This document shows, piece by piece, positions 29,867-42,400 of a stretch of 64,000 bases of DNA. Below the pieces are notes generated by a model that was not told where the DNA came from, did no database searches, and saw only the letters and a program-made list of their open reading frames with translations. The DNA comes from Hymenolepis diminuta (lineage: Eukaryota > Platyhelminthes > Cestoda > Cyclophyllidea > Hymenolepididae). The position numbers and the translations under genes were made by a program. The stretch spans positions 3,976,383 to 4,040,382 of the forward strand of contig CAADRB010000005.1 of the NCBI GenBank assembly GCA_900708905.1, in the 5' to 3' direction. The first letter of the stretch is position 1. Every line of letters begins with the position of its first letter.

Positions 29867-30739
29867 ATGGCTAGTGGAGGTATGAGTCCTTCTTCTATAC
29901 CGCCCTTGGGGGAATATCTTACTGCCCTTCCGTCAGTGAGTTGGGATCCATTAAAACTACCAGCAAATTATAGCTTAACACCGGGTGCTCAAGCGCGTGT
30001 TCGAACTGATTTAAGACACTTTTACCAGTAAGTTTATTATATATTTAACAAAATCAGGGATCCACCAGTTGGGATTGTAGTTTCTCCCGTTCCGGACCAA
30101 TTTGGTAAATTATATGCTGCAATTAGTGGTCCTCCGGATACTCCCTACGAAGGTGGCTTTTTCATCTTCTATATCGCGTTTTCCCAGGATTATCCTCTCT
30201 CTCCTCCCAGAGTTCGTTTGCTAACTACGGGTAATGGTTCAGTCCGATTTGGGCCAAATCTCTATGCCAACGGCAAGGTAAACTCTCACGTCTAAAAAAA
30301 AACACTGGCCTTTTAGGTATGTCTTAGCATCCTCGGAACTTGGTCTGGTCCACAATGGACACCAACCCAAAGCCTAACTTCAGTTCTTCTTTCAATTCAA
30401 TCCTTAATGAGTGAAGAGCCTTATTACAATGAACCCGGCTACGAAAATCACATAAACCAAATAGCTTCTAAGAATTACAATGAAACCATCAAGCACGAAA
30501 CTCTTCGTTGCGCTGTCTGTGATGTGGTTGAGCGATTGGTTAAATATCCCGATGATATCTATGACATTATTAAAGTAACCTTCCTTGAACAATACAATGA
30601 CTACATCGATACCTGTGATAACAACTCCTCAAAAGACGGTTCGCCAATGCATGGCCACAATCATGTTTTGCAGGCCTCTCGATTCCAATATCAGCACATC
30701 AAAACTCGACTGGAGGCATTGAAAGCCCAATTAAGTTAA
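29867..30739 (+). CDS. UBE2Z: Ubiquitin-conjugating enzyme E2 Z-like
   Basis: Homologue of UBE2Z (USE1), the E2 that in vertebrates is charged by UBA6 with ubiquitin or FAT10. Three exons: 29867-30027, 30058-30277 and 30317-30739; 267 residues. Introns are only 30 and 39 bp. UBC-fold landmarks: PDTPYEGGFFIFYIAF, DYPLSPPRVRLLTTGN, then [20 protein letters not shown] with the catalytic Cys directly after the second splice. UBE2Z-specific C-terminal signatures follow: SIQSLMSEEPYYNEPGYE, SKNYNETIKHETLRCAVCD and FLEQYNDY. The canonical HPN tripeptide is GPN here (NPN in human UBE2Z). It lacks the long Ala/Pro-rich N-terminus of the human protein. The start is the only ATG giving the complete SVSWDPL segment. 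Confidence 0.93.
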
Positions 30740-31994
30740 ATATTCAGAACTTTTCCTTCTTATTTAGTGCCTTTGTAAATTTTTAGGACCAAAACCCTGT
30801 TTTCTTTTCCTTTTTATTAGTATAAAATCTTTTGATACAATAATCTTTTCCCTTTTTGGCTACCTGTTAGTCCACTTGTTAAATTACGCGAGTAGTGCTT
30901 GTTTGATTAATAGCTCTCAGGTGCATCCGAATTTGTGTTAGTTCCGTTATTTGTGAGTAATAATACCAATTAGTTTGCATTCTAATGACCGCAACTCGCT
31001 TAATTCACACGGAAATGTTTTCATTTGCCCTCGTTCTATTATTAAAATTTCTATCTCTTCAGGAGACTGGAGGGAAGGAGATGTAACACCGTCCACTTTA
31101 CTTTTGTTTTGAGGTGGAGCAAGGTAAAATTGACTAGTTGGTATTGGGAATTTTTCTTCATCTTACGCAAGGACGTGTTTCTTGTTGTTCGTGGTCTTAT
31201 AAGTTATGGGGGTAATAAGCTTGGTTGGGATTTAGCTTGAGAAGTGAGGATTTTCATGGACTTTCTATGTAATTTAGAAATGGCTTATTTCTTGAACTGG
31301 TTCTAATTTACTTGGTGTGACATGCAGGTTGGTAGTATCAGTTCCACCTTTATTCCTTCAAACCCATTAGGGGTAAAACTTCCCAGGTCCACTAAGATAA
31401 GTGCTCACAAAGTTTGGTTTGAGTAGAGGGGAGGCGTCCTGGAGCTGTTCTGGTGAGAGACTCGCATTCTATCAACTCTCGTTGACTGGTGTAGCCGGCC
31501 ATCCGCGTCACTAAATCTGTATCCATCTTTTCTGATTTTTGGTGTTCGTCATCGGAAATACGCTTTCAAGTACTCAACCTGAATTGGGAAAATGGTAGAG
31601 TAGGACTTCAAAAGGATTCACGACCAGCGTCAGTTTGAAATAAACAACTGCACAGATACGACATATTTCACAAGGCAGCTTCCTTCATTGTGTTCAAGAA
31701 TAGTATGTGCTTAGCGTGTGCATTGGCAACGTAGAGGTCAGAGGTCATGGTGTTGATGCTCATAGAAACATAATTCTAGTAAACGTAAATATCATTTCAA
31801 AGTGACTCTAGAATGATACTGCTCCGACGACGAGTTTGATAGTTGGAGTTGTTATAATCCTCTATTTCTTTGTTAATTCTGTTCGTCTCCTTGAAAACCC
31901 ATTAACTAAATTCCAGCTATTGCAGTTGTGGTGCTAACTCGGAGTTTAAAATAGTAACTGCAGATTTGGTTTGTCGCAAGTACAACGAGAGTGC

Positions 31995-32155
31995 ATGATG
32001 CAGTGGGGGTTAAGAGTAAAAACTGGGATTCTGACCCTCTCTCCTTTTTTAGCCAGATTTGCAATTAGTCATTCCATTTGCCGGTTGTGCGCAGACGAGA
32101 ACCGAACCCTTAGCCTCTGAATTCACAGATCAGGACTTTGACCGCCGCGCTGCCA
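31995..32155 (-). mobile_element. tRNA-derived SINE-like copy
   Basis: On the minus strand there is an A-box-like TGGCAGCGCGGCGG (32155-32142) and, about 45 bases on, a B-box-like GGTTCGGTTCTC (32108-32097), the spacing of a tRNA promoter. The sequence after the B box resembles that at 58621-58755: AAATGGAATGACTAATTGC versus AAATGGGCAATCACAATGG, then TCTGGCTAAAAAAG versus TCTGGCTAATAAAG. Two related copies with an internal RNA polymerase III promoter fit a SINE. It does not fold as a functional tRNA by eye. Confidence 0.5.
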
Positions 32156-32807
32156 GTTATTTATCAGGTGATAATTTTCGATGTTCTACTTTTCCAGTGA
32201 ATGTGAACTAGTAAACTCACAGCTAACTCACTTTCTCTGCTTCAGTTGATTGTTAACTAACAACACAAAATAAGTTAACTTAAATCTAAGCATTTTTGCA
32301 CTTTCCGGCAAACATTTATTCCAAAACTAATTCGGTCAATGAACTTAATAAGTGTAATTAAAACACTGCCAACAATTTCTCTGAATTCACTACAGAAAAA
32401 TGACCTGAATATGTCCTGAAAGTCATTGATACAGATCACAAATATGATCAAGTACAACGTGCTCGACCGATGGTAGATTTTCACATCCCCAGTGCTATAA
32501 CCCGTTACACCCAACCCTATAATTCCAACCCCAAGACCTTACGGCTAATATTTTTTAAGAAAGCACAGGCCACCAAGTACATTGATATTGAAGAATTGGA
32601 AATAGACTAGGCTAAAGTCTCTCCACTAAGGTAACACACATCAAAGTGCAGACCTTGAGCCAGTGAGGAAGCTAGAATGCCGAGATATAATCATCTTCAG
32701 GTCTCTTGCTAGTCTGAGTATAGTGATCATTGCAGCAAGACGGTCGCTTCTCGATCCATCCTTCTGTCTTTCAGACTTTTATAGACGTTCATGTCCTTTC
32801 ATTCTAT

Positions 32808-33296
32808 TGAAGGATAACACTCTATGCATTTCCTGAAATACTTTTTATTCGCATTCTCTATGACAATACTTCGTCTACGAAGCTGGATTGACGTCTTTTA
32901 TGTCCCGATGACGCATATGCCCTACCTGCCATGTCTAAACATGTCCATCGATTTCTCCCTTTCTGTAACCACCTCGTTCCACTCATAAGTACACCTATAT
33001 CCATGATTCATATAAAGCTGCCTTTGTTTTCCGCTTAAAAGAGAGTGCACGCCTGTCGATCACCGGTCCCCACGCTTCCTGCCCATCTCCTTCTTCCTCA
33101 GCACACTCCCCTCTCTATCTCTCTCATTTGCTTCAATCCTTGTTGTGGTTTCCCTGAATACATTTTTGGCTTAATCAACTCTTGGTATCCGGCTCCACAA
33201 TTGTTGTTAGCTCTTACTCAAACAACTACGCATTGGTGACTGTTATTTCTGTTGTTATTTGTTAGCTGCAAACCGTTGGTTGTTTTCTTAACTCCA
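32808..33296 (+). mobile_element. LTR-like family B, copy 1
   Basis: About 490 bp, starting TGAAGGATAACACTC and ending TTAACTCCA. It includes a TATA-like CATATAAAGCTGCC (about 33010-33025) and a pyrimidine-rich 3' part. The block 32877-33119 appears identical, base for base and 243 bp long, to 38478-38720, while the flanking parts of the repeats are clearly diverged. No coding sequence is inside. Structure suggests a solo LTR; no clean target duplication was found. Confidence 0.6.
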
Positions 33297-34469
33297 GCAC
33301 CACATTGCCTTGCCTTTTCCTTTATATTATACTTATTAGACCGCATTTTCTTCCATATAATTTCACATAACACAATGCAAAAAAATGCAACCCGATGTCT
33401 TGATCATGACCAGTTATGTGTGTAATCCAGTACGAAAATTCTATTGGTGATAAATTTCCGATATTTCAGGAAAAGTATTATTATGTTCTGGGAACCCTTA
33501 CAAAGAAGTGTTTCCAGAAGTCACTAACTGATAATATGACTGACAACATTCGTGAGGCAAAGATCTTACGGTTAGTATTATTTAAAAAGTGAAGAAGTTA
33601 GTTGTGATTATTATGAAACCCTTCTTTATCACGGTCTTACCATAACTGTGCTCTATGTTAAAAACACTTTGAATTACGCTTTCACAGAGCCATGGTATGG
33701 GTGGACCTTGCTTAGTGGATTGCTCTGAGAAATGCGCGGTCAAGCTTCAAAAAGAAGACTTCGTCTTTTGGGTACTATGAAAAGTCTTCTTAGTTCTGCT
33801 ACCCTAAAACTTCTTTCGAGTCCTTAGGACAAAATCATAGGCAAAATCATGACATAAACAAAGCAATCGAGACACCAAGGGAATTCTGGATGTTACCAAT
33901 CTATCTTGGTTGAAACACTCAGCAAAGTCAGTTCCTGCCACTATTGGAAGATTTCTGCAGGAAATCCCGTGGTCAGGCTTAAATGAAAACAACCACTTGG
34001 TGATCTCACATATTCGAGTACGAGCGTGGAAGCCCAATAATGGGTAATCTACTGCACTAGGGATGAAGCTTAAGGGTTTCGCTCGAATGCATCAATGATA
34101 TTCGATTAGGCTTCCAAGCAGAAAATTCATTCAGTGTTGACCTGTTAGTTGGGTAACCTACGAAACCGAAATCCATATTCGCAAGTGGATGTACGCATAA
34201 TGAGTTATGAATGAACACAACAAAATTTCAACTCAGTCCCATGAATTAAATATGCACTGAAAGTCTCGCCGGTGTTAAAAGTAAAACTGCATTCATGTAA
34301 TGGCACTGTGCGATACCTGTTTTAAGTGGAAAAGTCTCATTTCGGCTGGATGTTCACCTCGATTATTTTTTAAAAACCTATTTGTATACACTTTAATGCC
34401 ATACTAATAAACTAAACCTCGCAGTAAACAGTGGGAAAGTAGTAAAACAGCCATTTATGTATTAAGATA

Positions 34470-35733
34470 CAGGATACGTAAAGTGTCTGAGAACACTCAT
34501 ATTTTATAGTTTAGACTAACCCGATATTAATTAATGTATTTTTTGTATCAGAAGTACTCATGGCAGATACTACCGCTGCTAATGAAATGAAATGACACAT
34601 TGTTATAGTGTCTACAAAAGCGAAACACAAGAATATAGAAATTGTAAGATTTCTAAAGGTCACCACACTTTCGCTTGCACAGTTAGGAAGGAGCTGCTGG
34701 ATGAATGAAAACAATGGAGATGAATTGGCCGCCTTGAGGAAGAGTGAACAGCACTGTCGACGCTCTGCTGACTCACGCACTCAGAATACGTGAGTTTTTG
34801 AGGAGAGTTCATGGCATGGCATGGCATAGCATGGTGGACGAAAATCGTGGAAAGTCAATGCTCGACATCTTGCCAAAGATCTTCAAGCATCTGAAAGAAC
34901 AATAATTTATAGGGAATGCTGTTCATCAAGACCACGGATACAAATCTCACATGTTCTAAGGCAAGGTGAGTTTATTTGGACAAAAATAATTCAAGAGAAT
35001 TGTTTAATGCGTGTAAAACAGCACTTAAACAAATTGAAGTACTCAGATTAACAAGAGCGCCTTTGGTTTTGCTACAATCTAGCGGAAAAAATTCCACTTG
35101 GATGAAAAAGTCAACTGAAGAACCCCACTGAATTTCCAACTGTTATGAATGTTCACGAAATTTCCACCAACAGTGATGCTTTTCGGTGAAGGACACGACC
35201 TGACTCTTCCACTTTTTCCACACGACTTTGGAGTCAATGCAGGTGCAGACGCCTATGTGGAGACTCTTCAAACCGCATTGGATAGACAGCGTAGCCAACG
35301 GAGGAAGACCCTACGTCTTCCAACAAGATTCGGCTCCATTCCATAAAACTCTCAAAACACAGGGTTGGATGGCCGAATCCAATCCTTATGGTCGCCACCT
35401 AACTACTCATCAAATCTTAATCCTTTGAATTGTTACCTGTGGGGCGGCACTGGGCGGGGTGTGGTTGAAGAGGAGGTTAATAAGCATCCCCATGACACCA
35501 AATTCTCCTCTCTGATAGAGGCAATCTCCGAGGAATGTTGGAAATCAATAAAGACCCCTGATCTGATAAAACTTGCTGTCAGTCGCTTTCGGACTTAAAT
35601 TGAGTGGGTGATAGAAGGCGAAGGAGGACATACATAATTCCTTGGTTTATATTATGTCTATTTGTTTTGTTAAAATTTCATTCCGTTTTTTAAAAAAGTA
35701 CTTAAGGTGTCCTCAGATGCCTAACACACACTG
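34470..35733 (+). mobile_element. Tc1/mariner-like element, copy 2
   Basis: 1264 bp element with termini CAGGATACGTAAAGTGTCTG at the left and the inverse of CAGTGTGTGTTAGGCATCTG at the right. These match the ends of copy 1 at 3192-4557, in opposite orientation. It carries a broken transposase on the plus strand. Confidence 0.85.
34560..35598 (+). pseudogene. Tc1/mariner-like transposase pseudogene
   Basis: Begins MADTTAANEMK at 34560 and hits a stop at once. Further pieces appear in shifting frames: RKSEQHCRRSADS around 34750, RPYVFQQDSAPFHKTLKTQ (catalytic-core region) near 35310-35365, SNLNPLNCYLW near 35410-35445, and NKHPHDTKFSSLIEAISEEC near 35480-35535. It ends at 35598. The motif order QQDSAP, NPL.CYLW is that of Tc1/mariner DDE transposases. 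Several stops and frameshifts mean it is not functional. Confidence 0.8.
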
Positions 35734-36401
35734 AATATCATGAAAATCATCGTTGTTTGAAGAGTAAAACCCAGCTGTGCAGGAAGTCCTAGAAAATCTA
35801 GTTTTCTGTCGCTGTTCACTAGATATCGATAGACTACAGTTGACTCAGATTCGAAACACTTTAGAAATTAAACAAAGACTTTACATGGGAACGTATCTTT
35901 TATTGAGGTTTGGAGATCAAAATACGGTCAGCCTGATAAAAATCTTTGACCCAAATAAGTTGTCAGGACTCCTATGACGCCACTTCGTTGAGCTTCGGCT
36001 TCCAAGTGTTCGAATTCGAGACAGCTTGTGAGAATTAATAATCCCGAGAAAAATGACCCTACGGCTACGACCTGCGTTTTGATTATATCCTATCCCCATC
36101 TGTATCAAACGAAATTCCGCACTAATAAGGTCAAAATCCTCGTAAACCAACGGAAAACTGAGCCGCTGTCTCTGTTATAATACATATTAGACACCATTAC
36201 TGTAAATGACATTTACCGACAACCATGCCATATAACCGATGCACAGAAACACCTTCAAAAAGAACTGTAATAGGACCAGAATAGACAAGAACACAATAAT
36301 AAACTGATTTATTAGTAAATGTAAAAAAGGACAGCCAAACGAGTGAAAAAGAAAGTGAAGATGACTACAAGGGAAGAAAAAGAACAAGACGCCGGCAACT
36401 T

Positions 36402-39400
36402 CTAGTCCGTTTTCGGTTTCTCCACTTTTCGCCAGAAGGAAAAGAAACGTTTAACTTGTTCAATCAGCCGAACAATTGGTGGTCTGTCCACTTCATCCTC
36501 ATCTCCTTGAGCGATAGCCGGTAACAGTGGCGCTGTGGTGAATTTATGAATTGCTCCAAAGAGTAGGGCCACAACTGAACAAACTAAACAAAGAGCGTTG
36601 AAGGGCATACTAAAATCTGGTACTGGAAGACGAATTAGAGGTGTTTCTGAGTAGAGTCTCACAAAACCTTCGCCTAGTCGATTTTCCGGGGAAGTACCAT
36701 TTCTGCTCGAGCTGAAAAGTGAAGAAATATAAGTTATTCGGAGAGAATTCCGTCAAAATGAGAAGTAAAGGATGAATCCTTATGGGCTTCCAAAATTTTT
36801 ATCTACGTCATCACGAAGCCTCAGACATTAATCATCTTGACCTTGCACTGGTGCTCGAAGTGTTTGGCCCTACTGCAGCCTCAAATTTCCTACAGAGAAC
36901 CATTATTGCGTCCTCAAGTGGTCTATTTTAATTAGCGGGATAAGCTAATTAAGTGGTCTTTGAATGAGCTTTGTTAGAGTTAAGTTTCTCTGATCAGCGA
37001 TGCCCAGAACCATTCCATTTGTTTGTTACCTCTTTTCTATGAAACTATATAAAGCCCCCTTTTATATACACACGAAGGGGAGCAGACACGTGCTTTTCAC
37101 CTACCGGCTCCTACGCTTCTCTCATCTCTCTTTTACCTTCTTGAATCCTCACTATGATCTTTTCAATCCCCGCTCAACTCCCGTGTTCTATTTCGTGAAC
37201 CGTTGTTTACTATTGCTAGTTGCCAGCTCTCAGTTGTTACTGCCACAAGATGGTGACCCTATGAGCATTCACTCTTCCGATTAGTACAACAGAAGAACAG
37301 TGGCACGAAATACCCTCTTTGAGAAACAGAAAACTTTTATCAAAAGCGTCTACTTTATTCTATGAACTATTTATGCGACCCAACTTCTGGCTGAATGAGG
37401 ATAATCGTTATAATAGATATTGGCAATACTTTGTTTGAAAAAAAAACTCGGAACCTTTAAATGAACACATCGAAAAGCGTTGATTAACTTGAAATAGTTC
37501 AATAATTTAATGCCAAAACTACTCACAAGACTCTGGGTTCAACAGACTAAAGAGTTTCACTTTCAATCAGATCTAAACTCATTTCTACAATATTTTTCCA
37601 GAAAGGTAATATATTTTGTGTCGAAATTCCGACATTTCGATGGAGAAAAAAAGTCAGACTGTAGTTGCGGAATTCAAGAAGCATGTCTAATAACAGCTTT
37701 GACGAAGTCACTTCGATATTTTCGAAAGCGTTTGGTGAAAGGCCATCAGAATTCAAAAGTGCTTCAAATTATTGTCGTAACAAGAACCGAAAGCACTAAT
37801 TTAGGACCTAGTAGCTAACAATTGACAACTGCAGTCCCAAGTCAAACAGAACACCAAGAATTGTGCTAACCGAAGTCTATAGTGTAAGAGCAGTTTGTAA
37901 GAGCTAAGACTATCAGCCAGGAGCAGACAACCAAGGGTACAGTTGCATAGAAATTTGAATCACGAGTAAAGGAAGATTTTTTCAACACAATAATTGAAAG
38001 CTGAGATAGAGAAAGTGTAAGATCAGGAGCACAATAACAAAAACAGGGCAAGGGAAAAGTGGACGAATATATTGAGAACGTGAAAACCAAACGTTAGCAT
38101 CACTAGTTTTGTAATTGACGTTTCGTTGGTGTTTTACAGATAGACAGTGGGTTATAGAAAAAATGACTAGTACAAATTGCTGATCAAGATTCTTCAATTA
38201 AAACTTTTGAAAATAGCTCAAGTAAACAAAAAAACTTAAACGTGACTTCTCGATAGAACGAAATAAACTAAGAGTGTTCAAAAAGGGTAAGTTCTTGAGA
38301 ACTTTTGGATTGTCCTTCAAGTTAAATACGGGAGAGTAAAAGACAAGTGAGAGACATTGGAACGGAGAGAGATTGTGTATGGGTAGATAAATGACAAGAC
38401 TGGAGGATGACGCTCTATGGATTTGCAGAATTACCTTTTATTTGCATTCTCTATGACAATACTTCGGTTTATTGTCCACGAAGCTGGATTGACGTCTTTT
38501 ATGTCCCGATGACGCATATGCCCTACCTGCCATGTCTAAACATGTCCATCGATTTCTCCCTTTCTGTAACCACCTCGTTCCACTCATAAGTACACCTATA
38601 TCCATGATTCATATAAAGCTGCCTTTGTTTTCCGCTTAAAAGAGAGTGCACGCCTGTCGATCACCGGTCCCCACGCTTCCTGCCCATCTCCTTCTTCCTC
38701 AGCACACTCCCCTCTCTATCCCTATCTCTCTCTCTCTCATTCATTTCAAACTTGCTACGGCTTCCTTAAGTAAATTTTTTGGCCTAATCAAAACCGTTAC
38801 CTGCAAACCGTTAGTTGTTATCTTAACTCCAAGAAGACTATAGCTAACAACAAACAGCAGTTCCAAAAAGTAGAACACAGCTGTGCGGATCAATGTGTAT
38901 TGAATAAGCCACAATGAGGATCAGAGAGAGACGAGATGGAAGGGAAGCCCACGAGCAGATAAAAGACAAGCGTGCAAGGCCGCGTGTGAGGGCATGAGTG
39001 CAGTTATATGTAAATGAAACGGGACAATTACATAAAAAAGGGGGATCAATAAACTCGTCTAGACATGACAGATAGATATCATTACGATTTCGTGAATAAA
39101 AAAACAAAGACGTGTAGTTTTAACTATTACAGTAACCAAATAGGGAGCTTGAGTTCGAATCCGCGACTACATAGCTTTAACATCTGCAGGATAGATGAAA
39201 AGTTCATTTCTATTGGAGAATAGTTTTCTAGATAATGGGGAACAATTACATTATTTTTATGAATAGGGATTTGAATTCTCTTGTAGTTTTATGGTCACAT
39301 ATCTCACGATTCTGTTCTAAATTGCCTAATGCTAGGAGAAAGCCGACATCTGAAATTGTGTGAGTTTAAAGAATGGGTGGATGAACCACCTCTATCTTCA

Positions 39401-42400
39401 CTTTAATAGGGTGTCTAACCAGTACAAGTTGATATTTACTGCATTGAAACCACATGAAACTTTTTTATGCATTTTCGTAAACGCCTGATTCGCAAACTGC
39501 TAGAAGAAATAATAATCCCTTTCCCCACCTTCCAATATTTCTTCAATAAAATAAAATCTGTGTTAAGTTGGCATATTACCGAGTCGTTTGCATTGGTTGC
39601 TCTGCAAGATTACTACCGGGACTTCTAGTTTATAACACAAACCCTTCCTACTGTATTAGATAACAGAAAAAACCACTAGCAGATATGGATGTAGTGCCTT
39701 TCCCACTCCCATAATTACGTAGCGTTCAGATTGATAAGGTCTAAACTTTCCTAGTCAAGATAATTGGGAAAATTAAGAACTATTACTAGTATCCCTAAAT
39801 AGATGGAGTTACGATTGACACACTTTCGATGGTGACTCCACCATAACACTTGAAAGGACTTATTCACGAAAAAAATATAGAAATCTTTTGATTTTTGGAT
39901 TGAAAAAGAAAAAAAACATTTAAACTTAGAAATTCCACAATTTTTAAGTATAACCCGTTTTTAAACGAACGAGATCAAGCATTTCAAGTTAGAATACTTG
40001 AAAATTGAAGCTCAACGAGTGGGGTAAGAAAGTTAAGGAAATTTGAACTAAAAACATAGGGTAGGCTGACACAAAAGCTAAATCTGCTTTAAATATTGAA
40101 ATTTCCAAGTAAATAAATGAAGTGGGAAGTTTCACCACTAATACGTATTTTGCAGAACACTTACAGAAACTCAGCATAAGTGCTGGCCCACGGAGGAAGG
40201 GCAAGTTCCCAAGACACAGGACTGCGACTAGCCCGATGACGATTTAGCTGCTCGGGAGAGAGTTGAAAGATCACTGTGGCAGCGGGTAAGTAGATACCAT
40301 GATTGGCATCAGGAAGGTACTCATTCCAGTGCATGAGAATTTTTTTAATTGCGTAGGATACGGTGACGCATTTTCGCGATGGAAGTTTCAACAACAATTC
40401 AAGGAGCGACATGCGTTCTCGATGAACACTGGGAGTGAATATCACCCTGTCTAAAATAGAAATCACGGATCCATAGAATAAATATTAGAAGTGAGTACCC
40501 TATTAACTTTAAAACTATACACCGACAAATGATAGAGTTTCAAAGGATTAAAAATACCAGGCTCAAAGCCTAATACGAGGATTTGCACATTTAAGCTTGA
40601 AAAGTCTATCAGCACACTTTGAAGACAACCAATAGAACCGGCAAGAGGTTGATTATTCATTCAAATTCTAAAAGATAAATAGTGAGTACATCCAGAAACA
40701 CAAAATCGCCTCATAATCTCCTCTGTTTCCATATGGTTACGGGTTTACCTACGATGAAAGTGATTACTAAAATTAAATATTTGAGAAATTTACCCCATAG
40801 AATAATAAGTAGTGCCAAGTTACTGTCACGAAATACTATACCACACCAAAAATCGAATTAATTTTGCAACATCAGGTAAAGAACGAGCTTAGTGAGAAAA
40901 AAACATAAAAGAGGCTACAAATACCTCAAAGAAACTCTAAAACCTTTAATGAGAGAGGCAAGACGACACTTTAAGGTAGGTCTGATTTTAGAATCGTGTT
41001 CTAGCAAATACATTGATGAGATCTGTGCATTATATATATATTTCCACATATATATATTATTAGATATTATTTCCACAGAGCAAATTCAAAAGACGTTACT
41101 TGAAAATATCGCGAATATTTCAAATGTTATGTGGAAATGACTGTAAAACCTGCAGGTAGTTAGAGCGATATTCAATCATCTATTCTAACGGGAATAACAG
41201 TTATTTTACCATCTCGGGCCCTCTAAAAGCTGGAGGAATAGTGGTAAAAAATTAGTTACCGCAAATGCATCGAAAGGAAGCAATTATCTTAAACCTTCCG
41301 ACTTCAGAGCTTTCGCGAACATATTTGACGAGAAAGATTTATGTCATGAATAACTCGTAATAAGTTCATCTCATCTACCTACTTTTAGTGACAGGTAGGT
41401 GCAAATGGATCGGCATGACATGACCAGCCTCTGAGTTCAACCGATTGGTCAACAACCTCTCAATATCGTGACCATAGTCTCACCCGTGAATCTATGAGTC
41501 ACATCATTGAAGTTGAGCATCAGGATTTTACGTAGTGAATTACAAACCTTATGAGAAATTGGACAACTCAGTCCTTCCAGGATTAAAATAAAGCAAGATT
41601 CTAGAAGCTCTAACTTCATTCCTTATTCTTGACTCCTCCCCCACTTAATGCCTGTAAGAAATGAACAAATAATCCCAAAGGAGCACTGATAGAGAAAAAC
41701 CCACAAATAATCATATCTTAACAGTAAAAATATTATAAAACCTATTGAACAAAAAAAACACTAATGCAATAATCTTCATCCCATTGTTTGAAACAAAATT
41801 GCCTAAGGCTTGAGAATGAAATACCGCAAGAAGGACCAGAACGAATAGATATTATCATTCCATAAAGACGTAACATGTAGTTCTCAAAGAACTTATCAAT
41901 CTCAGATTGTATGTAGAATTACCTGGTATTACAGCTGTTTGCGATTCACTACCTTCAGTGCTTTCTGTGACGAGCAGACTACTGAAAAGCATTTCAGCGT
42001 GCCATGGTGCAGAGTCTAGTAGTACCACATGCACAGGGAAGTTGAGATTATTACAAAGTTCAATCTTAACGCCTCCATCAATATCACCCTTTCCCGTGGC
42101 ATATTTCATAACCGAGACACTGTCTTGGCTAATAGTTGCCGAGTACAATCTCTTAACATCTGGCAATGATGTAATAATGAGGTCACTGACGTATTGGTTG
42201 GCTGGAGAATAGACAGCTAAAACACGATTTTTATCCCAGTTATTCAATGACAATGGTTCAATTTGTGGACTTAAATTCAGATCCGGCTGAGATTGGAGAA
42301 TGATGATTTCACTTCGATCGGCAACCTGACAAGCCCTCGAGATCTGTCCACCAAGAAGACCGGTTAATGACCATGGTTCTACAGAATTATTATTCATTAA

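Larger units (their letters stand above)
30740..36401. other. Intergenic repeat-bearing spacer
   Basis: Tail-to-tail spacer between the E2 gene and PIGT. No exon recognised. It contains a SINE-like copy (31995-32155), an LTR-like family B copy (32808-33296) and a Tc1-like element (34470-35733). The stretches 30740-31990, 33300-34465 and 35740-36400 show nothing I can identify. Confidence 0.5.

Noticed and set aside
39140..39175. B-box-like GAGTTCGAATCC, possible tRNA
   Set aside because: No matching A box, no cloverleaf; no tRNA gene called.
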